Notes: generated by a model not told the origin, from the letters alone. DNA of 64,000 nt from Cordilura impudica (GCA_963682025.1 OY821520.1:4843613-4907612); one strand, 5' to 3'; shown: positions 1 to 10,707, counted from the stretch's first letter. Program-made: numbers and translations.

Positions 1-140
1 TTTTAATTTTTAATTTTTAATTTTTAATTTTTAATTTTTAATTTTTAATTTTTAATTTTTAATTTTTAATTTTTAATTTTTAAGTTTTAATTTTTAATTT
101 TTAATTTTTAATTTTTAATTTTTTATTTTTTATTTTTCAT
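1..140. repeat. (TTTTTAA)n heptamer tandem array
   Basis: About 20 seven-base units, nearly all TTTTTAA, with one visible change to TTAAGTT near position 83. It runs off the left edge of the window, so its full length is unknown. Confidence 0.95.
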
Positions 141-199
141 GTTTCATTTTCAAACAGGTTATTACATATTATAATTTTTTCACCAATGCAATCATAAGT
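1..199 (+). mobile_element. H element, truncated right part (H1)
   Basis: Positions 1-140 are a TTTTTAA heptamer array. They are followed by the block that marks the tail side of H elements (caaacaggttattacatat, then an attttttcaccaatgcaatc stretch). The same order of heptamer array then caaacaggtt block is seen at 10,620-10,700 in H2. The expected tail inverted repeat (GATGTTTACACATC) is missing, so this copy is broken near 199, and the window starts inside its array. Confidence 0.7.
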
Positions 200-229
200 C
201 GAAAATGATTTTGGAGGTATGGTTATTTG

Positions 230-320
230 GTTAAATATACTTTTAATGGCCCATAGTGCCAGAATCGCGATGAACCCATGGAGATTTTTTCGGCCCCTTT
301 CAATTTGACCTTCCCTATAA
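230..320 (-). mobile_element. Fragment of a dispersed repeat also seen at 36,205
   Basis: Read on the minus strand, this stretch (gggaaggtcaaattg, aaatctccatgggttcatcg, ctatgggccattaaaagta) matches the segment beginning at 36,205 with scattered differences. No termini can be fixed here. Confidence 0.5.
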
Positions 321-539
321 ATAAGATTTACCAATACGTAGCCCAATCACCAAAAACTCGTAAAAGTTTCTTAAGCTTTTATCGTTATTATTTGTTTTAT
401 TTTATAAAATATGCAAAAAAAAAAATAACGAAAAAATTCTTATATTTTGCATCAAAGTATTTAGAAAGGATCAAGATAATGAGTCCTATAGTGTTTATTA
501 TTTATTTCGTTGTTAAAATAAATCGAAAATAAAGAGTTT

Positions 540-2025
540 CATGTTCTATTGCTTTTTTAGGTTTCTTGTATATATGAGTTGGAATATATATTAAAATATA
601 TTTAAAATATTACTTAAATGTATATGTACACTCATACATGTACATCAAACATTCGTATGCATATAGTAAAATGAGAATAATATTCAGTACATATACATAT
701 GAACTAATTAAACTTCATCACAAATAAGAAGTGATGCATAAATTTGTTTAAAGTATTAAAAATATATTTATATTCATATACAAATACATACATGTGTGTG
801 TAATATACATAAAGAAGGGAGTTCCGATTTCAAAATAATTTACGTACTCCGTACTCTTAATTAAATTAATATTTAATATTTAATAAATTTACACTCCAGC
901 CGAAGATTTCATTACCAAAAATTATTTCTTAAATTTCTTCTAAAGAAATGTCGTTTGAGTGCTATTATTAATTCAAATTTGAAATCGGAACGTCTTTGTT
1001 ATACAAACATTCAATTAGAAAGCATATTATAATTATTGCTACAAGAAGAAATACGAAATAAATAGAAAATATATGTTATTGTTTATGAAGAACAACGCTG
1101 GTCTTTTATTTCAATGAACCAAGAAACCATGTGTGAAGATATTATAATTTTAAATTTTATTAGGATGCACTTGTTAACATTATTCATTAATTTCATTTTA
1201 TTCTTTATTTATTTTTAGAATGCAGTTCAACAAGAAATAGATAGCAGAGATAAAGTTAAGAAAGAAATGCTATTTAATTTTAGTATTTCAAAACAAAAAA
1301 CAAAAATTTCTAAAATTTTGTAGAAATAAATGTTATTGTGCAATTGGTTTTTTTTTTATAAAATATCCAGCCGATTGTAGGATGCGTTGACGATAGTTTG
1401 AATACTGAAGGCTATCCCTTATATTTTATATCAATGGCGAAATATTACTTTCGGAATATTGGTAAATCAACCGTCGCCCTGTGGACCATATTTTGAGGAG
1501 GCGGCCAAAAATCATTTTTTATGGTTACCGATTTTAAAGTTATGTTATTTATTTGAAAGTAAATACCAGTGAACCTCGGAAGGCAAAACATTGCGACTCT
1601 ATTTCAACGATATCACAGTGAACAGGGTTTTCGAAAATGGACTTTCTCAGTATTTTGCTAAAATTAAAAAAAATTTCTAATTTTTAAGTGACTGTTACTT
1701 TTTTGTTTTAAAAGATTTTAAAGTAAAATAAATTTTATGTAATTTTGTAACTTCTAAGCTATTAAGCTATTAAAGTCACTCAGGTTTAGAAATTAAAGAA
1801 AAAAATGTTTAAAAAAGGTAAAAATTTCCCGACTACTTAATTGAGCATAACTCCTGCCCTTCAAAAGCCATCAAAAAAGTCTTGCACCCTTCTGTAGACC
1901 GAACCCTCCCCTACACTTCTATTCCCCATTGTATACCCGCCAGTTTCCACCCTTGTGGACCAGAACAATTTTTATGACCCAAGGTCAGATATTTTGGTCA
2001 AAATTTATGAAAACAAAAGTTTTCC
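540..2025. other. A/T-rich stretch, no gene recognised
   Basis: No open frame above 60 codons and no repeat family that I recognise. Position 1,380-2,000 has slightly more G+C and may be an old, unrecognised repeat. Confidence 0.5.
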
Positions 2026-2026
2026 A

Positions 2027-2160
2027 CTATGTTGTTAGGGTATAACGAGTTTGCCCTGATGTTTTCATATTCTGTTATACGGATCGACTCAAAATCACTT
2101 TCTGAATCGAACTAAATATGTCCGTCTGTCCGTCAGCGTGTTATGAATACAAAAGTTGGT
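2027..2160 (+). mobile_element. Divergent M-type (mini-me-like) fragment
   Basis: It holds the order seen in M elements: an actatgttgttagggtata hairpin relic, a cggatcgactcaaaatcac block, then a short GTCC/GTCT run ending near 2,140. Similarity is clearly lower than among the young M copies, so this is an old or related-family copy. Confidence 0.55.
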
Positions 2161-2369
2161 CGTACCGGTGTATTTTTGTGCGTGACTTTATTTGTTTTTT
2201 ATACTGACAGAAAAAGGAAACGGTAGAGTTAAGAGTTGTTATATACATATAAAAAAGTGTTGAGACGTAATGCGCTTAATTTTTAAATTATATTAATGGG
2301 TAATTTTTTTTTTATTTTGACAAGTACATTTACATACATAGGCATTTTTAATAGTCGGAACTGGAGTTT

Positions 2370-2743
2370 TCTATAATATTAATAGGCAAGGCGATTTCTC
2401 GTGACCGTTGTAAGTTTCACAGTTTTACCCCGGTTTTTACAAAAAATTTATCAATTGAAAAGTATTTCTTTTTAGCTGTTAACCAGATTTACAGATTTTC
2501 ATCGTCTGGAAAATTTTAATGATCGTTTAAAGTTGCTACTAACACATACATAAAATTATACAATGCTACGTGTGTGTTTATTAAATTTGTTAATGTGTTT
2601 GTGTTAATGTGTTGAGGTTGTTTTCTTGATTTAAAATGAGTTGAATTATTGAATTGTGAAGCATACCTTTAGGGTCCTTATTAAATGAAAAAATAAAATT
2701 AACTAGAATTTTCACTCGAATTTCGAGCGCTGGAATCTGCTAG
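2370..2743 (+). mobile_element. Non-autonomous Helitron (He1)
   Basis: The 374-bp unit starts with TCTATAATATTAATAGGC and ends with CTGCTAG followed by T. A palindrome (CTCGAATTTCGAG) lies about 12 bases before the final CTAG, matching the hairpin plus CTRR ending of canonical Helitrons. The left flanking base is T rather than the expected A. It has no coding capacity. Four other copies lie in the window. Confidence 0.8.
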
Positions 2744-2945
2744 TATAGTTTAAATAGCTGACAAATGCGAAAAATTTAAATAACAGGTAAAATGTAAAAC
2801 ACTATTGCGACACACCCTTTTAAGATATGAGCAGGTATGCTTCACCTTTTAAAAGGGATTAGGGTTTGGGTTTTTATGCTTTAAAAAGTGTTAGTAAACG
2901 ATAAAAAATTGTATTTTACATAATTGCAAGAAAGAGTATTTATAA

Positions 2946-3209
2946 CTAGCAGATTCCATCGCTCGAAATTCGAGTGCAATTTCTAGGTAACTTAAAACGT
3001 AGCCAATTCACAAACCAACACTATTTTGATATATTATTATTGTGAATGAAGATGACAAACTCATTAACAAACACATTAACAAATTTAATAAACACACACA
3101 TAGCATATGTATAATTTTATGTATGAGTTACTAGCGAATTTAAATGCAATTTAATCGGTAGAACAAAACATCGGTCCCCAGAAATCGCCTAGCCTATTAA
3201 TATTATAGA
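2946..3209 (-). mobile_element. Non-autonomous Helitron (He2), internally deleted
   Basis: On the minus strand it starts A|TCTATAATATTAATAGG and ends CTAG|T, with the CTCGAATTTCGAG-type hairpin just before the end. At 264 bp it is about 110 bp shorter than the other copies. It faces He1, with 202 bp between them. Confidence 0.75.
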
Positions 3210-3429
3210 TGTTTTCACAATTATTCATTACAGTTTGAATAATGGCTAAGTACTGTTATAAAGATCTCGCTGATATTTATTTTCAACAAAAAGATGTAGA
3301 CGATATAATTTTGCACATACTGAGCAACCATTTCTTTAAGAATTTTAACCTGTAAGAAATTGAAATACACAGAGAAAAATTTCAACTTTTGCATCAAATT
3401 TGAAAACACGGTACATTGAGTGCTCTAAT

Positions 3430-4160
3430 AGCAAGGCAAGGATGAACAAACGTCAAAAGACAACGAAAGTGGAAAAAAGGATCGACCAGCAAAACCAATT
3501 GACGGATGTAGTGAAAGATCTTAAAGGCGCAAGCTGGATAATATCAATGAAGAAATTGCATAGGATATAACAAATCCTATCCATAGGATATAACAAATTC
3601 AAGAAAAATATCTACAGCTAGGCCTCATAATCGACCAACCAAAACAAGGAGAAGGAAACTCAAACGATGGAAATACTGCAAGGAGATTTTTTCCGATCCA
3701 GAAAATGCAGCATATATCACAGGTGTGGATCATGAATTAATAAGACGATTCAAAATCATTACAAGTTCTAGCATGCAGCAGAAAGATAAATGCAAAGAAT
3801 TAAAATAAATAAAACAGCTATACGTTATATCGAAAAATACTCTTGTTGATATGTGCCATCCATAGTAATAAAAGCTTGTACCATAGGGAACCAATAATTC
3901 AAAGCAAAATGCTACCAATCGGAGATCTATCTGAAAAAGCGCAAGAAAAAAGGAACAAAGACTACAGATTCTTTCGCGAGCACAACACAAGAAAAATGTC
4001 CAGATGTTACACTAATGAAGACTGTATCACTATATTGTTGTGCACTTCAGATCCTTATATGTCCAATATTCGATAGAAAATGGAAAACTACCTCTATTAA
4101 ATTAGACAAAGAAGCTAAAAAACTTCTAGAAGATGAAAATCAAGGCTATTGTTTGATTTA
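3430..4160 (+). pseudogene. Relic of an arthropod transposon protein (DGNTARRFF type)
   Basis: Translation with frame changes gives blocks that I recognise from repeated uncharacterised proteins of arthropod transposons: LIIDQPKQGEGNSNDGNTAR near 3,630, then FFSDPENAAYITGVDHELI near 3,690, then LPIGDLSEKAQEKRNKDYRF near 3,910, then the end LDKEAKKLLEDEN near 4,110. Stops and frameshifts interrupt it (for example about 3,807 and 3,865), so it is dead. The family name and reaction are not known to me; recurrence as a repeated gene is the basis for calling it transposon-derived. A second copy lies at 5,395-5,800 on the other strand. Confidence 0.65.
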
Positions 4161-5395
4161 ACGTACTTTTTCAGTTTTATACAGTTAACAATTTTTCTTG
4201 AATTAAAAATTTATGTATTTTATAAATTTACTATAAAAATGGATATAGAAATATTTAAAAAAACCAATAAAAAAAATTGTAACTAAAATAAAAACATACG
4301 ACTTTTTCATTGAAACTTCTCTATCTGGAACTAATATCAGGTAACTTTTACATTCGCTGCTTAATAAATTATATTTTAACTCAGACGCTTTTCAAAAAAA
4401 AAACAACCTTTAGCCCTTGTGAACATAAGGACGAAATTTAACTTACAAAATTTTTAGTAGTAAAATTAACTGAAAAAATAAGACATTATATAAAAAAAAC
4501 TTTTTTAACCTTTTAACACTTCACTTTTGTACTAAAATTCAACTAAAAATGAAACTGTTTTTAAAACCCTCCATAACTTCATTTTATTATCGGTCGATAT
4601 TTAAGTTTTATAGCAAAAATAAAAGACTAAAGTCCCACCTACCTAGCAAAAACAAAAAAAGAAAAAAACGAATATCAAAATTCCAATCCAATCAAAAGTT
4701 ATGGCTGAAAATCGTTTTTTATTGGCCCAAATTCTGTAACTTTTTAACCGATCAAAATATTTTAGTATTTTTTTTCTAGTGGATAAATATTTAGTTGAAC
4801 TTGAGTCTGTTTTAATTTCATTAAAATTGATTGAGTACTTTTTAAGGAATTCTAGGTCAAAATTAAACATTTCATTTTTCACTTTTTTTTATTTATTAAA
4901 AAATGCCATATTCGGATTTCAGTAATAATTATAAGCATTTTTTTTATTACAATAATGCGATTTTTTTAATGTTAACACTCAAAAAAATTTTTAAACTAAA
5001 AAAAAAAGCAAAATCTACTGCAAATTTTTGCTGCCAAATTCGCAAATTTGTTTACACTCAAAGAATATTTAAACTTAAAAAAAAAAACGTTAATAATATT
5101 ATCTACAAATCTCGCTATTACTACAGAAAAATTTATTATTTTTTGCTGTCAAATTTGTTAATTTTAGCAAAATAAATCTGCCGTACATTAGCGTAATGTT
5201 TCTGCTTTTTTTTTTTAATTTTGATATGAAAATAAGGGTTTTTATTTTTTGAATCTTTCATATTAGATTTTAATATCATTTGTAGCAATGGGAGGTACTG
5301 TTTATTATTTTTTACTAATACTATGTTTTTCATACTTAAATAATAATGAAAGGCAATTATAATTATTATTCATTTGATTTCAAATACTCCATATT
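4160..5395. other. A/T-rich spacer, no gene recognised
   Basis: This stretch is rich in A and T homopolymers. Several open frames of 65-90 codons consist almost only of K, N, F, I, L and Y and overlap on both strands, as expected of base composition alone. Confidence 0.6.
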
Positions 5396-5800
5396 TTGTT
5401 CTTTTATTTCTGTTCTTTAGTAGTTTTTTGACTTCTTCATCTAAATCCCGATGTTCCACTTTCCATTAATTTTGAATACCGGAGATGAATGGATCTGACG
5501 TTGCCAGTAATATATGTATTAAATACATCTTCATTTGTGAAATTTCGTGGATTTTTTTAGTATTGTGTTCTCTATAAAATCTGTAATCTTTATTGCTTTT
5601 TTCCTTAGTCTTCTCTGATAGATCTCCAAGTGGCACCAAATGATATTTATTGACATCTTCTAGGTAAATAAAAAAGTAAGAAAATGGCATTAGTGCATTA
5701 CAACCTAAAATAATACATAAAAAATCAACTATACAAATGAATTCCCAGTATGTGTTTCCTTTACTACTTGCATTAGTGCATTGTTTGGTAAAAAAGGTAT
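5395..5800 (-). pseudogene. Second relic of the DGNTARRFF-type transposon protein, C-terminal part
   Basis: A frame from about 5,680 down to 5,466 reads VPLGDLSEKTKEKSNKDYRF, then ILLATSDPFISGIQN. After a frame break it ends in LDEEVKKLLKNRNK near 5,405. It aligns block by block with the relic at 3,900-4,140 on the plus strand. Only the C-terminal third is visible, so it is a truncated dead copy. Confidence 0.6.
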
Positions 5801-6239
5801 AAAAAAGGTATGATAATAAAAAAAAATCATGAGGTATGATAATAAAAAAAATGAGTCCTATCACAGGGGAGATGTGTAAACATCTAGTAATTAAAAATTT
5901 TTATAGCAGTTTTTTAAAATCAAACAGAAAGCGTCATCTATGTATCACTTATAGCAATCAACTGCAGGGGCTCGCTAACCCTTTCCCTGTTTTTATCGAA
6001 TATATTCGACATCATAGCAGGCATTGATTGGAATGAAAAAGTTAACAGCATATTTAAATTTTGCACTGATTTGCTTAATTCTATGATTGAAAATTTTTTA
6101 TATATATGTATGAATTTAACCTGTTAGGTGGGAAAGTCCAGTTAAAAATCATATATGTCCGGCTTTATAGCCATAGCCATAGCCATATAGAAATATTTAT
6201 TATTATTTATTGTTTCAAACGGTTAATTTAAAATTTTTC

Positions 6240-6426
6240 GTTTTTGATTTTTGATTTTTCGCTTTTAATTTTTAGTTTTTTCATTTTTTATTTTTTGTTT
6301 TTCGTTTTTAATTTCTTATTTTTCATTATTTTACTTAAAATTTTTTATTTTTCTTTTTTAATTTTTTATTTTTTTTTAATATTTAATTTTTTATTTTTCA
6401 TTTTTCATTTGCGTTTTTTATTTTTT
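6240..6426. repeat. Degenerate heptamer array (TTTTTNN)
   Basis: Irregular units such as TTTTTGA, TTTTTCG and TTTTTAA leading into the perfect array. Their variety suggests an older part of the array. Confidence 0.8.
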
Positions 6427-8440
6427 ATTTTGTATTTTGTATTTTGTATTTTGTATTTTGTATTTTGTATTTTGTATTTTGTATTTTGTATTTTGTATTC
6501 TGTATTTTGTATTTTGTATTTTGTATTTTGTATTTTGTATTTTGTATTTTGTATTTTGTATTTTGTATTTTGTATTTTGTATTTTGTATTTTGTATTTTG
6601 TATTTTGTATTTTGTATTTTGTATTTTGTATTTTGTATTTTGTATTTTGTATTTTGTATTTTGTATTTTGTATTTTGTATTTTGTATTTTGTATTTTGTA
6701 TTTTGTATTTTGTATTTTGTATTTTGTATTTTGTATTTTGTATTTTGTATTTTGTATTTTGTATTTTGTATTTTGTATTTTGTATTTTGTATTTTGTATT
6801 TTGTATTTTGTATTTTGTATTTTGTATTTTGTATTTTGTATTTTGTATTTTGTATTTTGTATTTTGTATTTTGTATTTTGTATTTTGTATTTTGTATTTT
6901 GTATTTTGTATTTTGTATTTTGTATTTTGTATTTTGTATTTTGTATTTTGTATTTTGTATTTTGTATTTTGTATTTTGTATTTTGTATTTTGTATTTTGT
7001 ATTTTGTATTTTGTATTTTGTATTTTGTATTTTGTATTTTGTATTTTGTATTTTGTATTTTGTATTTTGTATTTTGTATTTTGTATTTTGTATTTTGTAT
7101 TTTGTATTTTGTATTTTGTATTTTGTATTTTGTATTTTGTATTTTGTATTTTGTATTTTGTATTTTGTATTTTGTATTTTGTATTTTGTATTTTGTATTT
7201 TGTATTTTGTATTTTGTATTTTGTATTTTGTATTTTGTATTTTGTATTTTGTATTTTGTATTTTGTATTTTGTATTTTGTATTTTGTATTTTGTATTTTG
7301 TATTTTGTATTTTGTATTTTGTATTTTGTATTTTGTATTTTGTATTTTGTATTTTGTATTTTGTATTTTGTATTTTGTATTTTGTATTTTGTATTTTGTA
7401 TTTTGTATTTTGTATTTTGTATTTTGTATTTTGTATTTTGTATTTTGTATTTTGTATTTTGTATTTTGTATTTTGTATTTTGTATTTTGTATTTTGTATT
7501 TTGTATTTTGTATTTTGTATTTTGTATTTTGTATTTTGTATTTTGTATTTTGTATTTTGTATTTTGTATTTTGTATTTTGTATTTTGTATTTTGTATTTT
7601 GTATTTTGTATTTTGTATTTTGTATTTTGTATTTTGTATTTTGTATTTTGTATTTTGTATTTTGTATTTTGTATTTTGTATTTTGTATTTTGTATTTTGT
7701 ATTTTGTATTTTGTATTTTGTATTTTGTATTTTGTATTTTGTATTTTGTATTTTGTATTTTGTATTTTGTATTTTGTATTTTGTATTTTGTATTTTGTAT
7801 TTTGTATTTTGTATTTTGTATTTTGTATTTTGTATTTTGTATTTTGTATTTTGTATTTTGTATTTTGTATTTTGTATTTTGTATTTTGTATTTTGTATTT
7901 TGTATTTTGTATTTTGTATTTTGTATTTTGTATTTTGTATTTTGTATTTTGTATTTTGTATTTTGTATTTTGTATTTTGTATTTTGTATTTTGTATTTTG
8001 TATTTTGTATTTTGTATTTTGTATTTTGTATTTTGTATTTTGTATTTTGTATTTTGTATTTTGTATTTTGTATTTTGTATTTTGTATTTTGTATTTTGTA
8101 TTTTGTATTTTGTATTTTGTATTTTGTATTTTGTATTTTGTATTTTGTATTTTGTATTTTGTATTTTGTATTTTGTATTTTGTATTTTGTATTTTGTATT
8201 TTGTATTTTGTATTTTGTATTTTGTATTTTGTATTTTGTATTTTGTATTTTGTATTTTGTATTTTGTATTTTGTATTTTGTATTTTGTATTTTGTATTTT
8301 GTATTTTGTATTTTGTATTTTGTATTTTGTATTTTGTATTTTGTATTTTGTATTTTGTATTTTGTATTTTGTATTTTGTATTTTGTATTTTGTATTTTGT
8401 ATTTTGTATTTTGTATTTTGTATTTTGTATTTTGTATTTT
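6427..8440. repeat. (TATTTTG)n array, about 288 copies
   Basis: Roughly 2,014 bases of a single heptamer. The only departure I could see is T to C at 6,500. Neither strand contains a stop triplet in any frame, because TATTTTG and CAAAATA joined head to tail make none. Long open frames of FVFCILY repeats are therefore an arithmetic effect, not genes. The array lies within H2, between its head segment and the M pair. Confidence 0.97.
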
Positions 8441-8476
8441 TATTATTTTTTATTTTTTATTTTTTATTTTTTATTT

Positions 8477-8511
<35 letters not shown>

Positions 8512-9046
8512 ATATTTTATATATTTTTTATTTTTAATTTTTAATTTTAAATTTTTAATTTTTAATTTTTAATTTTTAATTTTTAATTTTTAATTTTTAA
8601 TTTTTAATTTTTAATTTTTAATTTTTAATTTTTAATTTTTAATTTTTAATTTTTAATTTTTAATTATTAATTATTAATTTCAATTTTTAATTTTTCTTTT
8701 TTCAATTTTTATTATTTATTTTTCATTTTTTGTTTTTCGTTTTTCATTTTTCATTTCTGATTTTTCATTTTTCAATTTTCATGTATCATAATATTTTATA
8801 TTTCATTTTTTATTCTTCATTTTTCATTTTTCCTTTTTCATTTTTTTTTATTTTTCATTTGCATTTTTAATTTTTCATTTTTCATATTTCATAATTTTTT
8901 ATATATCATTTTTTAATCTTCATTTTTAATTTTTCATTTTTCCTTTTTCATTTTTGTTAATTTTTCATTTGTATTTTTAATTTTTCATTTTTTTACATTT
9001 TAAATTTTTCATTTTTCGTTTTTGATTTTTTATTTTTCATTCTTCA
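8441..9046. repeat. Further heptamer arrays (TATTTTT, TTTTTAA, TTTTTCA variants)
   Basis: A TATTTTT block (8,441-8,530) gives way to TTTTTAA (8,531-8,670), then to a degenerate TTTTTCA-like tract up to the M insertion. The seven-base period is kept while the unit sequence changes. Confidence 0.9.
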
Positions 9047-9050
9047 TTTT

Positions 9051-9821
9051 TATACCCTATACCACTATGTGGTTTGGGTATAATGACTTTGTGCTGCTGT
9101 TTGTAACAACCAAAAATATTTGACCTAGACCCATCTTTAATTATACCGATCGAATCAGAAGCACTTTCTGAGTTGATTTAACAATGTCCGTCCGTCCGTC
9201 TGTGTGTCCATATAACCCTTGTAATCAAACTGCAGGTCGCAAATATGAATACATTTTGAAGAAATTTGGTATATAAGCTTTTGTCGGCCATGGGATGAAC
9301 GCTACTGAAATTGGTGAGAATCGGTCCATGTTCAGACCTAGCCCCCATACAAATTACCCCTATGTAATCGACATAAATTGCCATAAGATCCAAATTGTCA
9401 TATAGATCTTACTCAAATTGGGTTTGTATGCGTTCATTACATCCATTAATGAGTAGTTCAAAAATGATCCATTTGGCCCCATATAGAGCTGCTTCCCGAT
9501 CTTCACTTAAATCAATCAAAAAACAAAAATATTGCACTGATTCTTCTCAAATTTTTTTGTATATATTTTTGCAAAATACAAGAGACTTTACCAAACATGA
9601 TTAGGATCGATCCATTTTTGGACATAGTCCCCATATGGATATAGCATCCGATATGAACTTTTTCATATCTGCAGCCAAAAAAATTAATAATAATCCCACT
9701 CAAATTTGGTTTTTGCTTATTTTCTATGTCCAGTTAGTTGGGCCTAAGAGATAGAGTTTCTAAACGCATGGTATAGGGTATCGTATAGTCGGTCTAGACC
9801 GACTATAATTTTTTTACTTGT
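9051..9821 (+). mobile_element. M element (HINE / mini-me-like), copy M1
   Basis: It starts TATACCCTATACCACTATG, where the inverted motif ATACCCTATACCA first appears, followed by a hairpin to GGTTTGGGTATA. A short GTCC run (3 units, near 9,185) follows. The same motif in inverted orientation lies near 9,770 (GGTATAGGGTATC), then a long hairpin (TATAGTCGGTCTAGACC and its complement) and the end ACTTG. Subterminal inverted repeats, a central GTCY microsatellite and a 3' hairpin are the layout described for DINE-1 and other Helentron-associated elements. It is non-coding; open frames inside are shared by all copies through common descent. Confidence 0.8.
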
Positions 9822-9828
9822 TCATTTT

Positions 9829-10619
9829 TATACCCTATACCACTATGTGGTTTGGGTATAATGACTTTGTGCTGCTGTTTGTAACAACCAAAAATATTTG
9901 ACCTAGACCCATCTTTAATTATACCGATCGAATCAGAATCACTTTCTGAGTTGATTTAACAATGTCCGTCCGTCCGTCCGTCCGTCCGTCCGTCCGTCTG
10001 TGTGTCCATGTAAACCTTGTAATCAAACTGCAGGTCGCAAATATGAATATATTTTGATGAAATTTGGTATGTAAGCTTTTATCAGCCATTCGATGAACGC
10101 TATTGAAATTGGTGAGAATCGGTCCATGTTCAGACCTAGCCCCCATACAAATTACCCCTATGAAATCGACATAAATTGCCATAAGATCCAAATTGTCATA
10201 TAGATCTTACTCAAATTGGGTTTGTATGCGTTCATTACATCCGTTAATGAGTAGTCCAAAAATGATCCCTTTGGCCCCATATAGAGCTGCTTCCCGATCT
10301 TCACTTAACTCTATTAAAAAACAAAAATATTGCACTGATTCTTCTCAAATTTTGTTTGTATATATTTTTGGAAAATAAAAGAGACTTTACCAAACATGAT
10401 CAGGATCGGTCAATTTTTGGACCTAGTCCCCATATAGATATATCATCCGATATGAACTTTTGCATATCTGCAGCCAAAAAAATGAATAAAAATCCCACTC
10501 AAATTTGGTTTTTGCTTATTTTCTATGTCCAGTTAGTTGGGCCTAAGAGATAGAGTTTCTAAACGCATGGTATAGGGTATCGTATAGTCGGCTAGACCGA
10601 CTATAATTTTCTTACTTGT
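9829..10619 (+). mobile_element. M element, copy M2, tandem with M1
   Basis: Full-length copy in the same orientation as M1, separated from it only by ttcattt-like bases that fit the host heptamer array. The GTCC run has 8 units at 9,964-9,995, against 3 in M1. Confidence 0.8.
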
Positions 10620-10707
10620 TCAATTTTCATTTTTCATTTTCAAACAGGTTATAACATATCATAATTTTTTCACCAATACAATGATAGATGTTTACACATC
10701 AAAAAAA

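Larger units (their letters stand above)
5851..10707 (+). mobile_element. H element carrying heptamer arrays and two M elements (H2)
   Basis: The head reads atgagtcctatcacagggga, then the inverted-repeat motif GATGTGTAAACATC and a segment shared by all H copies (AAGCGTCATCTATGTATCAC near 5,930). The tail at 10,620-10,700 has the caaacaggttataacatatc block and ends GATGTTTACACATC followed by A residues. The inverted motif near both ends, with 20 extra conserved bases outside it at the head only, resembles the subterminal inverted repeats of Helentron-associated elements. A MITE is the alternative. The interior was expanded by tandem heptamers (6,240-9,046) and by two M insertions (9,051-10,619). 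It encodes no protein. Confidence 0.75.

Noticed and set aside
4549..5333. Overlapping 65-90 codon frames on both strands rich in K, N, F and I
   Set aside because: They follow from A/T homopolymers; opposite-strand frames of similar length overlap and none has a motif.
6427..8440. Telomere-like repeat
   Set aside because: The known insect telomere unit is TTAGG and flies use retrotransposons; TATTTTG is flanked on both sides by H element sequence, so it is internal.
6244..8572. Open frames of about 700-766 codons in all three plus frames (FVFCILY repeats)
   Set aside because: They come from a seven-base repeat that contains no stop triplet in any frame; identical peptides in three frames and no other coding signal show they are not genes.
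9919..10191. Recurrent frames of 60-186 codons with LITRFTWTHRRTDGRTD and MDLMAIYVDFIGVICMGARS, on the tail-to-head strand of many M copies
   Set aside because: They recur because the M copies are recent relatives. The RRTDGRTD part is the GTCC microsatellite read in one frame and changes length and frame between copies.
10193..10553. Other-strand frames in M copies (MSSPKMIPLAPYRAASRSSL, YIFLQNTRDFTKHDQDRSIF)
   Set aside because: Same reason: shared ancestry of a non-coding repeat, with stops and frame changes in the diverged copies M4, M8 and M10.
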